Notes: generated from the letters alone by a model not told the origin. DNA of 64,000 nt from Streptomyces sp. CC0208 (GCF_003443735.1 NZ_CP031969.1:6696001-6760000); one strand, 5' to 3'. Positions 25,501 to 34,466 are shown, counted from the stretch's first letter. Numbers and translations are program-made.

Positions 25501-25660
25501 CCACCGGCCGGTCGTCGGTTCGTCCCTGGCGGTCGTCCACGGTCGCCGTCGGGTCCGGCACCAACGGTCTCCCCTCCACCGGCCGGTCGTCGGTCCGGTC
25601 CCCGCCCGCCCATCCACCGGCCCGTCGTCGGTCCGGTCCCCGCGGTCGCCCGTCCACCGG
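25501..25660. repeat. Direct repeats of CCACCGGCCGGTCGTCGG (about 38-40 bp spacing)
   Basis: Copies start at 25501, 25575, 25613 and 25653; the two middle ones extend as TCCACCGGCC(C/G)GTCGTCGG followed by TCCGGTCCCCGC. They fill the gap between the convergent methyltransferase and PsuK-type kinase genes. The first two copies contain the self-complementary CCGGCCGG; the third reads CCGGCCCG. Confidence 0.75.
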
Positions 25661-25667
25661 CCGGCCC

Positions 25668-26609
25668 TCACTCCGGCCCCGGCGGCCTCCCGCCCACCCG
25701 CTCCACCGCCAGCGCGCCCGCCCGGCATCCTTCCGCCGCCGCGTCCTCGGGAGCGGCGCCGGCCAACAGGGCCGCGAGGAACGCGCCCGTGAACGCGTCA
25801 CCCGCCCCGGTGGTGTCCCGAGGCGTCGCCGCTACGGCGGGCACGTGCGCGTACACGGTGCCGGATCGGGCGATCAGCGCCCCCTCCGCGCCCTGCTTGG
25901 CCACCACCAGCGGGACATGGCGGCTCAACTTGGCCGCCGCGTCCGCCACGTCGGGCAAGCCGGTGAGCAGACAGGCCTCGTCCCGGCTCGGCAGCAGGAC
26001 GTCCACCCCCTCGATCAGGGAGAGAAAGCGGTCCGGTCCCACCTCCCGGAGGAAGCCCGCCGACGCCGGGTCGAGGCTCACCCGCACACCACGCGCGCGT
26101 GCCGACTCCAGGGCCACCGCCACCAGCGCCCGACTGGGCTCCGAGAACAGGAGGTAGCCCGACAGATGCAGTCGCGCCACGCCATCGAGCAACGCGTCCG
26201 ACCAGTCGTCCGGGCCCAGCCGCAGTGACGCGCCGCTGTCGGTGAGGAACGTCCGCTCGGCGGCCTCACCCGCGTCCACGAGACAGATCACCGTCCCGGT
26301 CGGTACCTCCGGATCGACCACCAGTCGCGGCCGTACTCCGCACGCGGCCAGCTCCCGCTCGTGCCACGCGGCCGCGTCCGCGCCCACCCGCCCCAACAGC
26401 CGTACCTCCGCACCGCCACCACGGGCGGCGGCCCAGCAGGCCACGTTGGCCCCCGCCCCGCCCGGCACCGTACGGATCGCGGCGGCGGTGTCCGTACCGG
26501 CGGCGAGCGGCCCCCGATGCCGGGCGACGACGTCCGTGATGACGTCCCCGACCACCAGGAGGGCACCGCCCCCGACGGGCGCGGCGGTACCGAGCCCGTC
26601 CGTCGTCAC
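25668..26609 (-). CDS. psuK: PfkB-family kinase, probable pseudouridine kinase
   Basis: The 313-residue ribokinase-fold protein has the first signature region (VPGGAGANVACWAAARGG) and the second one with catalytic Asp, DTTGAGDAFTGAFLAALL. Its GTG overlaps the stop of the pseudouridine-5'-phosphate glycosidase gene by four bases (GTGA). This tight pairing is the basis for calling it pseudouridine kinase (pseudouridine to pseudouridine 5'-phosphate), the first step of pseudouridine breakdown. Without the partner it would only be a PfkB sugar or nucleoside kinase. Confidence 0.85.
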   Translation of the reverse strand: MTTDGLGTAAPVGGGALLVVGDVITDVVARHRGPLAAGTDTAAAIRTVPGGAGANVACWAAARGGGAEVRLLGRVGADAAAWHERELAACGVRPRLVVDPEVPTGTVICLVDAGEAAERTFLTDSGASLRLGPDDWSDALLDGVARLHLSGYLLFSEPSRALVAVALESARARGVRVSLDPASAGFLREVGPDRFLSLIEGVDVLLPSRDEACLLTGLPDVADAAAKLSRHVPLVVAKQGAEGALIARSGTVYAHVPAVAATPRDTTGAGDAFTGAFLAALLAGAAPEDAAAEGCRAGALAVERVGGRPPGPE

Positions 26610-27514
26610 GCCTCGGCCCGGGCGGCCGCGATCCGTCCCGCCAGCCGTACGTTGCCCCGCACCGCCGCCAGGTTGGCGCTCAGAGAGGCGCCGTCGGTGT
26701 GCCGCACGAGGTAGGCCAGCAGGAACGGCGTGACCCCCTGGCCGGAGACCCCCGCCTGCTCGCAGGCCTGGAGTGCCTCCGCGAGCACACGCGCGTGCAG
26801 CGCGGGATCCAGCTGCTCCTCCTCCGGCACCGGGTTGGCGACGATCAGCGCCGAGCCGGGCGCGTCGAGCGCCGCACGCGCGCGCATGACCTCCGCCACC
26901 TGCTCGGGGGAGTCCAGCCGCCACTCCACCGGACAGCCGGAGTCGGACAGATAGAAGCCGGGGAAGCGGTCCGTACCGTACCCGGCGACCGCGACCCCCA
27001 GTGTCTCCAGGCGCTGGAGCGTCGCGGGCACGTCCAGGATGGACTTCACCCCCGCGCACACCACGGTGATCGCCGTGCGCGCCAGCAGGCCGAGGTCGGC
27101 CGACTCGTCCTGGGTCGTGGTCCACTCCCGGTGCACCCCGCCGAGCCCGCCCGTCGCGAACACTTCGACCCCGGCCAAGGCCGCCAGTTGCGCCGTGGCC
27201 GAGACAGTGGTCGCCCCGCTCACCCCCGCGGCCATCGCGAGCGGCAGATCCCGGTGACCCAGCTTGCGGATCCCGTCCTCGTTCGCGACCCGTTCCACCT
27301 GCTGTTTGTCCAGGCCGACATGGGGGCGGCCGTCCAGTACGGCGATCGTCGCCGGTACCGCCCCCTCCTGCCGCAGAACGTCCTCCAGCTCCAGCGCCAC
27401 CTGCAGATTGCGCGGACGCGGCAACCCGTGCGCGATGATCGTGGACTCCAGGGCCACCACGGGTCGACGCGCGTCGATCGCCTCGCGCACCTCTTCGGAC
27501 ACCACCAGCACCAC
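26606..27514 (-). CDS. psuG: Pseudouridine-5'-phosphate glycosidase
   Basis: The 302-residue enzyme splits pseudouridine 5'-phosphate into uracil and ribose 5-phosphate. Family hallmarks are VVALESTIIAHGLPRPRN at the N-terminus, HVGLDKQQVERVA, and VFATGGLGGVHR. The later SGCPVEWRLDSPEQVA and ANPVPEEEQLD are also typical. AGGAGG seven bases before the GTG at 27514 fixes the start. It is the first gene of the psuG-psuK operon; no dedicated nucleoside transporter is next to it. Confidence 0.93.
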   Translation of the reverse strand: MVLVVSEEVREAIDARRPVVALESTIIAHGLPRPRNLQVALELEDVLRQEGAVPATIAVLDGRPHVGLDKQQVERVANEDGIRKLGHRDLPLAMAAGVSGATTVSATAQLAALAGVEVFATGGLGGVHREWTTTQDESADLGLLARTAITVVCAGVKSILDVPATLQRLETLGVAVAGYGTDRFPGFYLSDSGCPVEWRLDSPEQVAEVMRARAALDAPGSALIVANPVPEEEQLDPALHARVLAEALQACEQAGVSGQGVTPFLLAYLVRHTDGASLSANLAAVRGNVRLAGRIAAARAEA

Positions 27515-27613
27515 GGGCCTGCCTCCTGTCGTTCGGTCTTCCCTCATCTCTGGCGGGCGGTGCGTCCGGTCAAACCCTTGCGGACTGTGGAGGACGACAC
27601 CAGCCTGGGGTGC

Positions 27614-28042
27614 ATGACGGACAACTCGACACGTCTCGACCATGTCGTCCTCTGGGTGCGCGACCCGGTGGCATCGGCCGACTTCTACGAGAAGACCCTG
27701 GGCATGGAACCCGTGCGGCTCACCGAGTTCGCCGCGGGGGCGGTGTCCTTCCCCTCCGTACGGCTCAACGACGAGACCATCTTCGACCTCATGCCGCTCA
27801 CCCTGGCGGACGGCATGAAAATGGTGCCTGGCGCTGCCGAGAGCGCGGGACACCCCGTCAACCATGTCTGCCTGGCCCTGCCCGCAGACGATTTCGAGAC
27901 ACTCCGTGCCCGCCTCGAGGAAGGGTCCGTGCCCGTCTCGGACTTCTCCCGCGACTCCTTCGGCGCCCGCGGAACGGCCCGGCGCAGCTTCTACTTCCGC
28001 GACCCGGACGGGAACGTGTTCGAGGCGCGGCACTACGACTGA
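27614..28042 (+). CDS. VOC-family (glyoxalase/dioxygenase-like) protein
   Basis: The 142-residue protein has two beta-alpha-beta-beta-beta modules: LDHVVLWVRDPVASADFYEKTLGMEP (metal His in LDHV) and VNHVCLALPADDFETL. It ends YFRDPDGNVFEARHYD with the conserved Glu. It is a metal-dependent lyase, dioxygenase or binding protein of unknown substrate. Divergent from psuG by 99 bp. Confidence 0.9.
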   Translation: MTDNSTRLDHVVLWVRDPVASADFYEKTLGMEPVRLTEFAAGAVSFPSVRLNDETIFDLMPLTLADGMKMVPGAAESAGHPVNHVCLALPADDFETLRARLEEGSVPVSDFSRDSFGARGTARRSFYFRDPDGNVFEARHYD

Positions 28043-28251
28043 CCGCGCGTACTCCGTTCAGTGCACGTACTTGCGGCTGGCGCCCTGGCCGAACTCGGCG
28101 TGCCGCGCCGGAGGGTCCTCCAGCCCGATGACCGTCGCGTCAGCCGCCTTGGAAAATGTGCGCACGGCGGAGTCTGCTGCCGCGTCGGCCTTCCGGCCGG
28201 CCGTCGCGCGGACCCGGCACACACCCGCTCGGGACGTGGGACGGGACCGTC
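28043..28251. other. Spacer with a possible 35-residue minus-strand ORF
   Basis: On the minus strand a GTG-initiated frame ends at 28058 with RHAEFGQGASRKYVH. The residues look protein-like but I recognise no family and see no ribosome binding site. It could be the 3' tail of a lost gene. Confidence 0.25.
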
Positions 28252-28806
28252 TCAGAACAGCGGCTCGGGCAGCACGCCCTCCAGCGCGAGCAGCTTCCGC
28301 TTGGTCTCCAGACCGCCACCGAACCCGCCGATGCCGCCGTCGCTCTCGACGACCCGGTGGCAGGGCACGACCACCGGCAGCGGATTGGAGCCCATGGCCA
28401 TGCCCACGGCCTGCGCGGCGCCCGGCTGGCCCACCCGCCCGGCGAGATCGCCGTAGCCGACGAGCTGGCCGAACCGCACGCCGGACGCCAGCTCGCGCAG
28501 CACCTGCCGGTTGAAGCCCGAGATCAGCGACCAGTCCAGGGGCAGCTCGAAGTCGTGCCGCTCGCCCGCGAAATAGGCCTCGACCTGGTGTATCGCCTCG
28601 GTCAGAAGCGGAGAACCGGGCGCCTCGACGGGCTCGGCGCCCAGCCGGGACGCGAGCCGCTCCAGCGCCTTGTCGCGGACCGCGTCGGTGGCGTGGAAGA
28701 CCACGTTGACCAGACCCTCGTCGGTCGCGGCCAGCAGCAGAGGGCCGATGTCCGTGCCGACGACGGCCCACACGATCCGCTGCTCGTCCTGCCCATGGCT
28801 GTTCAT
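28252..28806 (-). CDS. ogt: Methylated-DNA--protein-cysteine S-methyltransferase (Ogt)
   Basis: The 184-residue protein directly reverses O6-alkylguanine by suicide transfer to its active cysteine in VVVPCHRVV. The helix-turn-helix arginine-finger region (FNRQVLRELASGVRFGQLVGYGDLA) and the Asn hinge before the PCHR are present. The ATG lies six bases after a TACGGT -10 box, so the message is nearly leaderless. The promoter is a perfect match to the RecA-NDp/PafBC type, which would make this gene DNA-damage inducible. Confidence 0.95.
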   Translation of the reverse strand: MNSHGQDEQRIVWAVVGTDIGPLLLAATDEGLVNVVFHATDAVRDKALERLASRLGAEPVEAPGSPLLTEAIHQVEAYFAGERHDFELPLDWSLISGFNRQVLRELASGVRFGQLVGYGDLAGRVGQPGAAQAVGMAMGSNPLPVVVPCHRVVESDGGIGGFGGGLETKRKLLALEGVLPEPLF

Positions 28807-28812
28807 GCGACC

Positions 28813-28835
28813 ACCGTACGAGCCGCCACTGACAA
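28813..28835 (-). promoter_or_regulatory. RecA-NDp/PafBC-type DNA-damage promoter of ogt
   Basis: Read on the minus strand: TTGTCAGTG, eight bases, TACGGT, then six bases to the ATG. This fits the TTGTCRGTG-N8-TANNNT consensus exactly. In mycobacteria such promoters are activated by PafBC independently of LexA. Confidence 0.85.
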
Positions 28836-28862
28836 CACCCGGTGACCTGCGCGAACGGCCCG

Positions 28863-29732
28863 CTACCCGCGCAGCGCGTCCCGCACGACGTCCGGCTTGT
28901 CGGTGATGATGCCGTCGACGCCGTACCCGGCGACCCTCCGCGCGGCGTCCGCGGTGTCGACGGTCCAGGCGAAGACCTCCAGCGGCTTGTCGTGCGGGCC
29001 GGTGAAGGCATGGACCGCCGAGACGTAGGCCCTGGAGACGGAGGTGTACGCCGGGTTGATCTGATCGGCGAAGGCCGCGTACGTGGGCAGCTGCGCCACG
29101 GACGGCGTGCCGAGGAAGCCGGTCTTCACCCCGGGCCTGAGATCGTGGACGGTCCGCAGACTCGCCGCGCTGAAGCTCTGCACGATCAACCGGCTCCGGT
29201 GCCTTCCGTCGAGCCATCCCTCGTTGCCGAGGAGCTTGAGGGCCTCCCGCTCGATACCCGGGTACAACTCCGGGTTCTTGAGTTCGAGGAGCAGCTTCTG
29301 ACGGTGAAGATCGACACGGCGCACGTACTGCTGCAGCGTCGGCACGCGCGCGCCCGCGTACGCGGCACCGAACCAGCTGCCCGCGTCCAGCCGTGCGATC
29401 TCGGCTGCGGTGAAGTCCTTCACCTTCCAGGGTGCCCGACCGGGGAAGACCCGCTCCACGTCCGTCGTGCGCTGGAGGCTGTCGTCGTGGAGTACGACGA
29501 GTTCGCCGTCCCTGGTGCGCTGGACGTCGTTCTCGACCCAGACGGCGCCGATCCGGGCGGCCCGGTCGATGGCGGCCAGGGTGTTCTCGGGGGCGTAGGC
29601 GGCGCCGGCCCGGTGGGCGACTACCGTGGGCGGCGTGCCGTCCTCGACGGCCCGGACGTCGGTTGCGGGAAGCAGGAGGGCGGCGGTCCCCAGGAGCGCG
29701 GTGGTCAGGGCGGTCACGGCGCGCGCGTGCAT
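28863..29732 (-). CDS. Secreted glycerophosphodiester phosphodiesterase (GDPD)
   Basis: The 289-residue protein starts with a signal peptide (hydrophobic TALTTALLGTAALLLPA followed by an Ala-rich cleavage region). The GDPD barrel begins with VVAHRAGAAYAPENTLAAI (catalytic His, Glu). VWVENDVQRTRDGELVVLHDD carries the metal ligands and second His. It hydrolyses glycerophosphodiesters to glycerol 3-phosphate outside the cell, perhaps for phosphate scavenging. AGGAG six bases before the ATG at 29732 supports the start. Confidence 0.93.
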   Translation of the reverse strand: MHARAVTALTTALLGTAALLLPATDVRAVEDGTPPTVVAHRAGAAYAPENTLAAIDRAARIGAVWVENDVQRTRDGELVVLHDDSLQRTTDVERVFPGRAPWKVKDFTAAEIARLDAGSWFGAAYAGARVPTLQQYVRRVDLHRQKLLLELKNPELYPGIEREALKLLGNEGWLDGRHRSRLIVQSFSAASLRTVHDLRPGVKTGFLGTPSVAQLPTYAAFADQINPAYTSVSRAYVSAVHAFTGPHDKPLEVFAWTVDTADAARRVAGYGVDGIITDKPDVVRDALRG

Positions 29733-30012
29733 ACGTACTCCTCGCGTCGAGCGATCACGTACAGCACCACTGTGACAGCACCGGGTCAACGGCGCCGGGG
29801 TACACAATGGACACATCCTGAATGGGCGTGTCCCTGGTCCGCTCACGGGTGCCGCACAACTGGGGCAAGGGCGTGTTTCTTTGCCGGAAAGTCGTTCGAC
29901 CATTCCGGTGGCAGTCATACTCTCTGCCTCGACCCTGACCGTTCGTGCGGTGCCGGGGAGGGGCGCATTTCAGGGAATTCCAGGACGTAAGAGGGCGGAA
30001 GGGCAGCCGCGC

Positions 30013-30882
30013 ATGCAAGGCACGGTCGACGGATTCAGCTACGGACTCGTCACACCGCTGGTGGCCTACCTCATGGCCTGCCTCGGCGGTGCCCTCGGCC
30101 TGCGTTGCACCACCAGATCCATGCTGGTCAGCCGGTCCTGGCGACCAGGTTGGCTGGCTCTCGGCTCGGTCGCGATCGGCTCCGGAATCTGGACCATGCA
30201 CTTCGTCGCGATGATGGGGTTCAAGGTCGAGCAGACACCGATCCACTACGACAGGTTCATCACCTTCGCGAGCCTGGGCGTCGCCATCGTCATGGTGGGC
30301 ATCGGGGTCTTCATCGTCGGCTACCGGGGCGCGAGCGGTACGGCCCTGATGACCGGCGGTGCCGTCACCGGCCTGGGCATCGCCTCGATGCACTACCTGG
30401 GCATGGCCGGCATGCGCCTGAACGGACAGCTGGAGTACAACACCGTCACCGTCGCCATCTCCGTGGTCATAGCCGTGGTCGCCGCCACCGCCGCCCTGTG
30501 GGCCGCCGGGCAGGTCAGGGGATTCCTGTGGAGCGTGGGCGCGAGCCTGATCATGGGCCTCGCCGTCACGGGCATGCACTACACCGGCATGGCCGCCCTC
30601 AGCGTCCACCTGCACGGCTCGTCCGCCCCCGTCGCCGGTGACTCGCCTGCCACCCTGCTCGCCCCGATGATGATCGGCCCGCTGGCCTTCCTGCTGCTCG
30701 CGGGCGTCGTCGTGATGTTCGATCCGCTGATGGTCATGGGCAAGCCCGTCTGGTCGCCCGCCGAGAACAAGCCCGGCGTCCCCGCCCGCGAACTCGTCCA
30801 CCACTCGGCCGACCGCCGTCCGTCGCTCCGCGCTCACCGGAACGTGACCCACAGCGGCTCCCGCACCCCACAGAACCGCTGA
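30013..30882 (+). CDS. MHYT-domain integral membrane sensor
   Basis: The 289-residue protein has seven hydrophobic segments with three MHYT-type motifs: TMHFVAMMGF, SMHYLGMAGM and GMHYTGMAAL. The family is proposed to bind a metal through the Met/His pairs and sense oxygen, CO or NO. Unlike signalling members, no GGDEF, EAL or kinase domain follows; only a short basic tail is present. ATG 30013 starts just before the first helix; the ribosome binding site is weak. Confidence 0.92.
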   Translation: MQGTVDGFSYGLVTPLVAYLMACLGGALGLRCTTRSMLVSRSWRPGWLALGSVAIGSGIWTMHFVAMMGFKVEQTPIHYDRFITFASLGVAIVMVGIGVFIVGYRGASGTALMTGGAVTGLGIASMHYLGMAGMRLNGQLEYNTVTVAISVVIAVVAATAALWAAGQVRGFLWSVGASLIMGLAVTGMHYTGMAALSVHLHGSSAPVAGDSPATLLAPMMIGPLAFLLLAGVVVMFDPLMVMGKPVWSPAENKPGVPARELVHHSADRRPSLRAHRNVTHSGSRTPQNR

Positions 30883-31537
30883 CCCACCGGAACCGTCGAC
30901 CGCCCCCGGCCCTCCCGCCCCGCTCCGGCCCCGGGCCCGTCTCTGCCCTCCGGTGTCCCCGCCCGCCGCATGCCGCCGCCGCGGCGGTGCGCTCCCGGGG
31001 CTTGCCGCTTCCGCCCGGTCCCGGGCCGCCCGGGGGTCGTTGACCGGCCCCCTGCTCTCCCGCAGCGCCCCACGCCGGCCCCCGCCCCTCCGGTGCCCCG
31101 CCGCATGCCGCCCGCCGCGGCGGTGTCATCCCGGTGCTTGCCGCTTCCGCCCGGTCCCAGGCCGCCCGGGGGTCGTCGACCGGCCCTCCTCTCCCGCAGC
31201 GCCCCACGCCGGCCCCCGCCCCTCCGGTGCCCCGCCGCATGCCGCCCGCCGCGGCGGTGTCATCCCGGTGCTTGCCGTCTCTGCCCGGCCCCGGCCGCCC
31301 AGGGGCCGTCGACCGCCCCCTGCTCTCCCGCTGCGCCCTGCGCCGGCCGCCGGCCTGCCTCTGCCCTCCGGTGGCCCCGCCCGCCCCCTGCCACCGTCGC
31401 GGCGTCCGATCCCGCGGCTCGCCGTCTCCCCCCCGGCCCCCCGGCCCCCCGGCCCCCCGGCCGCCCCGGGGCCGCCGCACGTCCACCGTCGACGCACACG
31501 TCCTCCGCCGGCGTCCGGAACCCCTGATCGGACCGCG
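30883..31537. other. GC-rich intergenic region before uvrB, mostly tandem repeats
   Basis: No gene is supported. Most of the region consists of the tandem array listed separately. A reading frame stays open through it into uvrB only because stop codons are nearly absent in such C-rich DNA; the encoded Pro/Arg/Ala sequence has no family features. Confidence 0.7.
30951..31440. repeat. About 3.5 copies of a 134-144 bp tandem repeat
   Basis: The unit begins CTCCGGTGCCCCGCCGCATG and continues with CCGCCGCGGCGGTG, CTTGCCGCTTCCGCCCGG and CTCTCCCGCAGCGCCCCACG. Copies start at about 30951, 31091, 31225 and 31369; the middle two are nearly identical and the outer ones drifted. Each unit contains the palindrome CCGCCGCGGCGG, so every copy could fold into a hairpin. 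The array ends about 100 bp before the uvrB promoter. Confidence 0.88.
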
Positions 31538-31560
31538 TTGTCAGTGGGGAGTCGTACGGT
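31538..31560 (+). promoter_or_regulatory. RecA-NDp/PafBC-type DNA-damage promoter of uvrB
   Basis: TTGTCAGTG, eight bases, TACGGT, then seven bases to the uvrB ATG. Exact match to TTGTCRGTG-N8-TANNNT, with a nearly leaderless start as at ogt. Confidence 0.88.
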
Positions 31561-31567
31561 GGACTTC

Positions 31568-33703
31568 ATGCGGCCCGTTTCCCACATCGAACGTACGGTG
31601 GCGCCTTTCGAGGTCGTCAGCTCCTACCAGCCCAGCGGCGACCAGCCGGCGGCGATCGCCGAGCTGGCCAAGCGCATCGAGGCAGGTGAGAAGGACGTCG
31701 TCCTGCTCGGCGCGACCGGCACCGGAAAGTCCGCCACCACCGCGTGGATGATCGAGAAGCTCCAGCGCCCCACCCTGGTGATGGCCCCGAACAAGACACT
31801 GGCCGCCCAGCTGGCGAACGAGTTCCGCGAGCTGCTGCCGAACAACGCCGTCGAGTACTTCGTCTCGTACTACGACTACTACCAGCCCGAGGCCTACGTC
31901 CCGCAGTCGGACACCTACATCGAGAAGGACTCCTCGATCAACGAGGAGGTCGAGCGCCTGCGCCACTCCGCGACCAACTCGCTGCTCACCCGCCGCGACG
32001 TCGTCGTGGTCGCCTCCGTCTCCTGCATCTACGGTCTCGGTACGCCCCAGGAGTACGTGGACCGCATGGTCCCCCTCAGGGTCGGCGACGAGATCGACCG
32101 CGACCAGCTCCTGCGCCGCTTCGTGGACATCCAGTACACGCGCAACGACCTGGCCTTCAGCCGGGGCACCTTCCGGGTCCGCGGCGACACCATCGAGATC
32201 TTCCCGGTCTACGAGGAACTCGCCGTCCGCATCGAGATGTTCGGCGACGAGATCGAGGCCCTCTCGACCCTCCACCCGCTCACCGGCGAGATCATCAGCG
32301 ACGACGAGCACCTGTACGTCTTCCCGGCCTCCCACTACGTCGCAGGACCCGAGCGCATGGAGCGGGCCGTCAACGACATCGAGAAGGAGCTCGGGGAGCG
32401 CCTGGCCGAACTGGAGAAGCAGGGCAAGCTCCTGGAGGCCCAGCGCCTGCGGATGCGCACCACCTACGACCTGGAGATGCTCCGCCAGATCGGCTCCTGC
32501 TCCGGCGTGGAGAACTACTCGATGCACTTCGACGGCCGCCTGCCCGGCTCCCCGCCGAACACCCTGCTGGACTACTTCCCGGACGACTTCCTGCTCGTCA
32601 TCGACGAGTCGCACGTGACCGTGCCGCAGATCGGCGCGATGTACGAGGGCGACGCCTCCCGCAAGCGCACCCTCGTCGACCACGGCTTCCGCCTCCCGTC
32701 GGCCCTGGACAACCGCCCCCTGAAGTGGGAGGAGTTCACCGAGCGCATCGGCCAGACCGTCTACCTGTCGGCGACGCCCGGCAAGTACGAGCTCTCGCGC
32801 GGGGACGGCGTCGTCGAGCAGATCATCCGCCCCACCGGGCTGGTCGACCCCGAGGTCGTGGTCAAGCCCACCGAGGGCCAGATCGACGACCTGGTGCACG
32901 AGATCCGTACCCGCACCGAGAAGGACGAGCGTGTCCTGGTCACCACGCTCACGAAGAAGATGGCCGAGGACCTCACCGACTACTTCCTGGAACTCGGCAT
33001 CCAGGTCCGCTATCTGCACAGTGACGTCGACACCCTGCGCCGTGTGGAGCTGCTGCGCGAGCTGCGGGCCGGCGAGTACGACGTCCTCGTCGGCATCAAC
33101 CTGCTGCGTGAGGGCCTCGACCTGCCCGAGGTCTCCCTGGTGGCGATCCTCGACGCCGACAAGGAGGGCTTCCTGCGCTCCGGCACCTCCCTGATCCAGA
33201 CCATCGGCCGCGCGGCGCGCAATGTCTCCGGTCAGGTCCACATGTACGCCGACAAGATCACCCCGGCGATGGAGAAGGCCATCGACGAGACCAACCGCCG
33301 CCGGGAGAAGCAGGTCGCGTACAACAAGGAGCGGGGCATCGATCCCCAGCCGCTGCGCAAGAAGATCAACGACATCGTCGCGCAGATCGCCCGCGAGGAC
33401 GTGGACACCGAGCAGCTGCTCGGCTCCGGCTACCGCCAGGGCAAGGACGGCAAGGCGGCCAAGGCGCCCGTGCCGGCCCTCGGCGGAAAGGCGGCGGGCA
33501 CCAAGGCGGCCAGGGGCAAGGCCAAGGAGACCGTCCCGACCGACCGTCCCGCGGCCGAGCTCGCCGGGCAGATCGAGGAGATGACGGCACGCATGCGTGC
33601 CGCCGCCGCCGACCTGCAGTTCGAGATCGCGGCCCGGCTGCGCGACGAGGTCTCCGAGATGAAGAAGGAGCTCCGGCAGATGAAGGAGGCGGGCCTGGCC
33701 TGA
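31568..33703 (+). CDS. uvrB: Excinuclease ABC subunit B
   Basis: The 711-residue helicase-like protein verifies damage handed over by UvrA and recruits UvrC. Walker A is LLGATGTGKSA; the beta-hairpin region that clamps DNA is YYDYYQPEAYVPQSDTYIEK; the DEAD-like motif is LLVIDESHVTVPQIGAMYEG; and helicase motif VI follows in QTIGRAARN. The C-terminal UVR motif for UvrC contact is in LQFEIAARLRDEVSEMKKEL. An Ala/Lys-rich linker (about residues 625-660) precedes it. Translation likely starts with a very short leader. Confidence 0.98.
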   Translation: MRPVSHIERTVAPFEVVSSYQPSGDQPAAIAELAKRIEAGEKDVVLLGATGTGKSATTAWMIEKLQRPTLVMAPNKTLAAQLANEFRELLPNNAVEYFVSYYDYYQPEAYVPQSDTYIEKDSSINEEVERLRHSATNSLLTRRDVVVVASVSCIYGLGTPQEYVDRMVPLRVGDEIDRDQLLRRFVDIQYTRNDLAFSRGTFRVRGDTIEIFPVYEELAVRIEMFGDEIEALSTLHPLTGEIISDDEHLYVFPASHYVAGPERMERAVNDIEKELGERLAELEKQGKLLEAQRLRMRTTYDLEMLRQIGSCSGVENYSMHFDGRLPGSPPNTLLDYFPDDFLLVIDESHVTVPQIGAMYEGDASRKRTLVDHGFRLPSALDNRPLKWEEFTERIGQTVYLSATPGKYELSRGDGVVEQIIRPTGLVDPEVVVKPTEGQIDDLVHEIRTRTEKDERVLVTTLTKKMAEDLTDYFLELGIQVRYLHSDVDTLRRVELLRELRAGEYDVLVGINLLREGLDLPEVSLVAILDADKEGFLRSGTSLIQTIGRAARNVSGQVHMYADKITPAMEKAIDETNRRREKQVAYNKERGIDPQPLRKKINDIVAQIAREDVDTEQLLGSGYRQGKDGKAAKAPVPALGGKAAGTKAARGKAKETVPTDRPAAELAGQIEEMTARMRAAAADLQFEIAARLRDEVSEMKKELRQMKEAGLA

Positions 33704-33757
33704 GCGGCATCGCGCTGTGTTGCAAGACCGACACAAAGTGCGCTCCGGGGTGCGTCA

Positions 33758-33780
33758 CGGTCAGTGGCCCTGCGTAGGGT
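33758..33780 (+). promoter_or_regulatory. RecA-NDp/PafBC-like promoter of terD (7 of 9 in the upstream element)
   Basis: CGGTCAGTG, exactly eight bases, TAGGGT. Only the first two bases of the upstream element differ from TTGTCRGTG. The start codon lies 56 bp downstream, so this message has a leader, unlike uvrB. Confidence 0.55.
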
Positions 33781-33836
33781 TCTGACCACCGCGGGGGCCG
33801 CGGTAACAGGGGACAGCAGCGAGAGGGGTTCGGCGC

Positions 33837-34415
33837 GTGACCGTCAACATGACCAAGGGTCAGGCCATCAGTCTGCAGAAGAACGACGGGGGCAGCCTGA
33901 CCGCGGTGCGCATGGGCCTCGGCTGGCAGGCCGCTCCCCGGCGCGGCCTGTTCGGCTCGCGCACACGGGAGGTCGACCTCGACGCCTCCGCCGTCCTGTT
34001 CGCGGACAAGCAGCCCGTCGACGTCGTCTTCTTCCGTCACCTGGTGAGCGACGACGGTTCGGTCAAGCACACCGGTGACAACCTGGTCGGCGGCGTCGGC
34101 CAGGGCGGGGACGACGAGTCGATCCTCGTCGACCTGTCCCGTGTCCCCGTCCACGTCGACCAGATCGTCTTCACCGTGAACTCCTTCACGGGCCAGACCT
34201 TCCAGGAAGTGCAGAACGCTTTCTGCCGCCTGGTGGACGAGACCAACGGTGACGAACTCGCCCGCTACACGCTGGCCGGCGGCGGCGCCTACACCGCCCA
34301 GATCATGGCGAAGGTGCACCGGACGGGTGCGGGCTGGACGATGACGGCCCTCGGCACCCCGGCCAACGGCCGCACCTTCCAGGACCTGATGCCGGCGATC
34401 CTGCCGCACCTGTAA
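33837..34415 (+). CDS. TerD-family stress protein
   Basis: The 192-residue protein has the TerD/CABP fold (DLDASAVLFADKQPVDVVFF, then GGDDESILVDLSRVP with Ca2+-binding acidic residues, and TFQEVQNAFCRLVD). TerD proteins bind calcium and act in tellurite, phage and envelope or DNA stress responses. The start is GTG 33837. It directly follows uvrB and is followed by the TerD/FtsK-like fusion, and its upstream region holds a damage-promoter-like element. Between residues 35 and 40 it carries a basic insertion (PRRGLFGSRTRE). Confidence 0.92.
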   Translation: MTVNMTKGQAISLQKNDGGSLTAVRMGLGWQAAPRRGLFGSRTREVDLDASAVLFADKQPVDVVFFRHLVSDDGSVKHTGDNLVGGVGQGGDDESILVDLSRVPVHVDQIVFTVNSFTGQTFQEVQNAFCRLVDETNGDELARYTLAGGGAYTAQIMAKVHRTGAGWTMTALGTPANGRTFQDLMPAILPHL

Positions 34416-34466
34416 CCGGCCCGCCGAGCGGCACCGACCGACACCACCACACGGGGGGAGAAGGCG

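Noticed and set aside
30953..31567. N-terminal extension of uvrB through the tandem repeats
   Set aside because: The extension encodes repeated Pro/Arg/Ala sequence, lies upstream of the damage promoter, and UvrB starts normally at RPVSHIERTVAPFEV.
31541..33736. A 731-codon open frame antisense to uvrB (and similar ones opposite uvrA at 55799-58423 and opposite the fused ATPase gene at 46685-48964)
   Set aside because: These arise from high GC at third positions of the real genes; they have no family motifs, start signals or neighbours.
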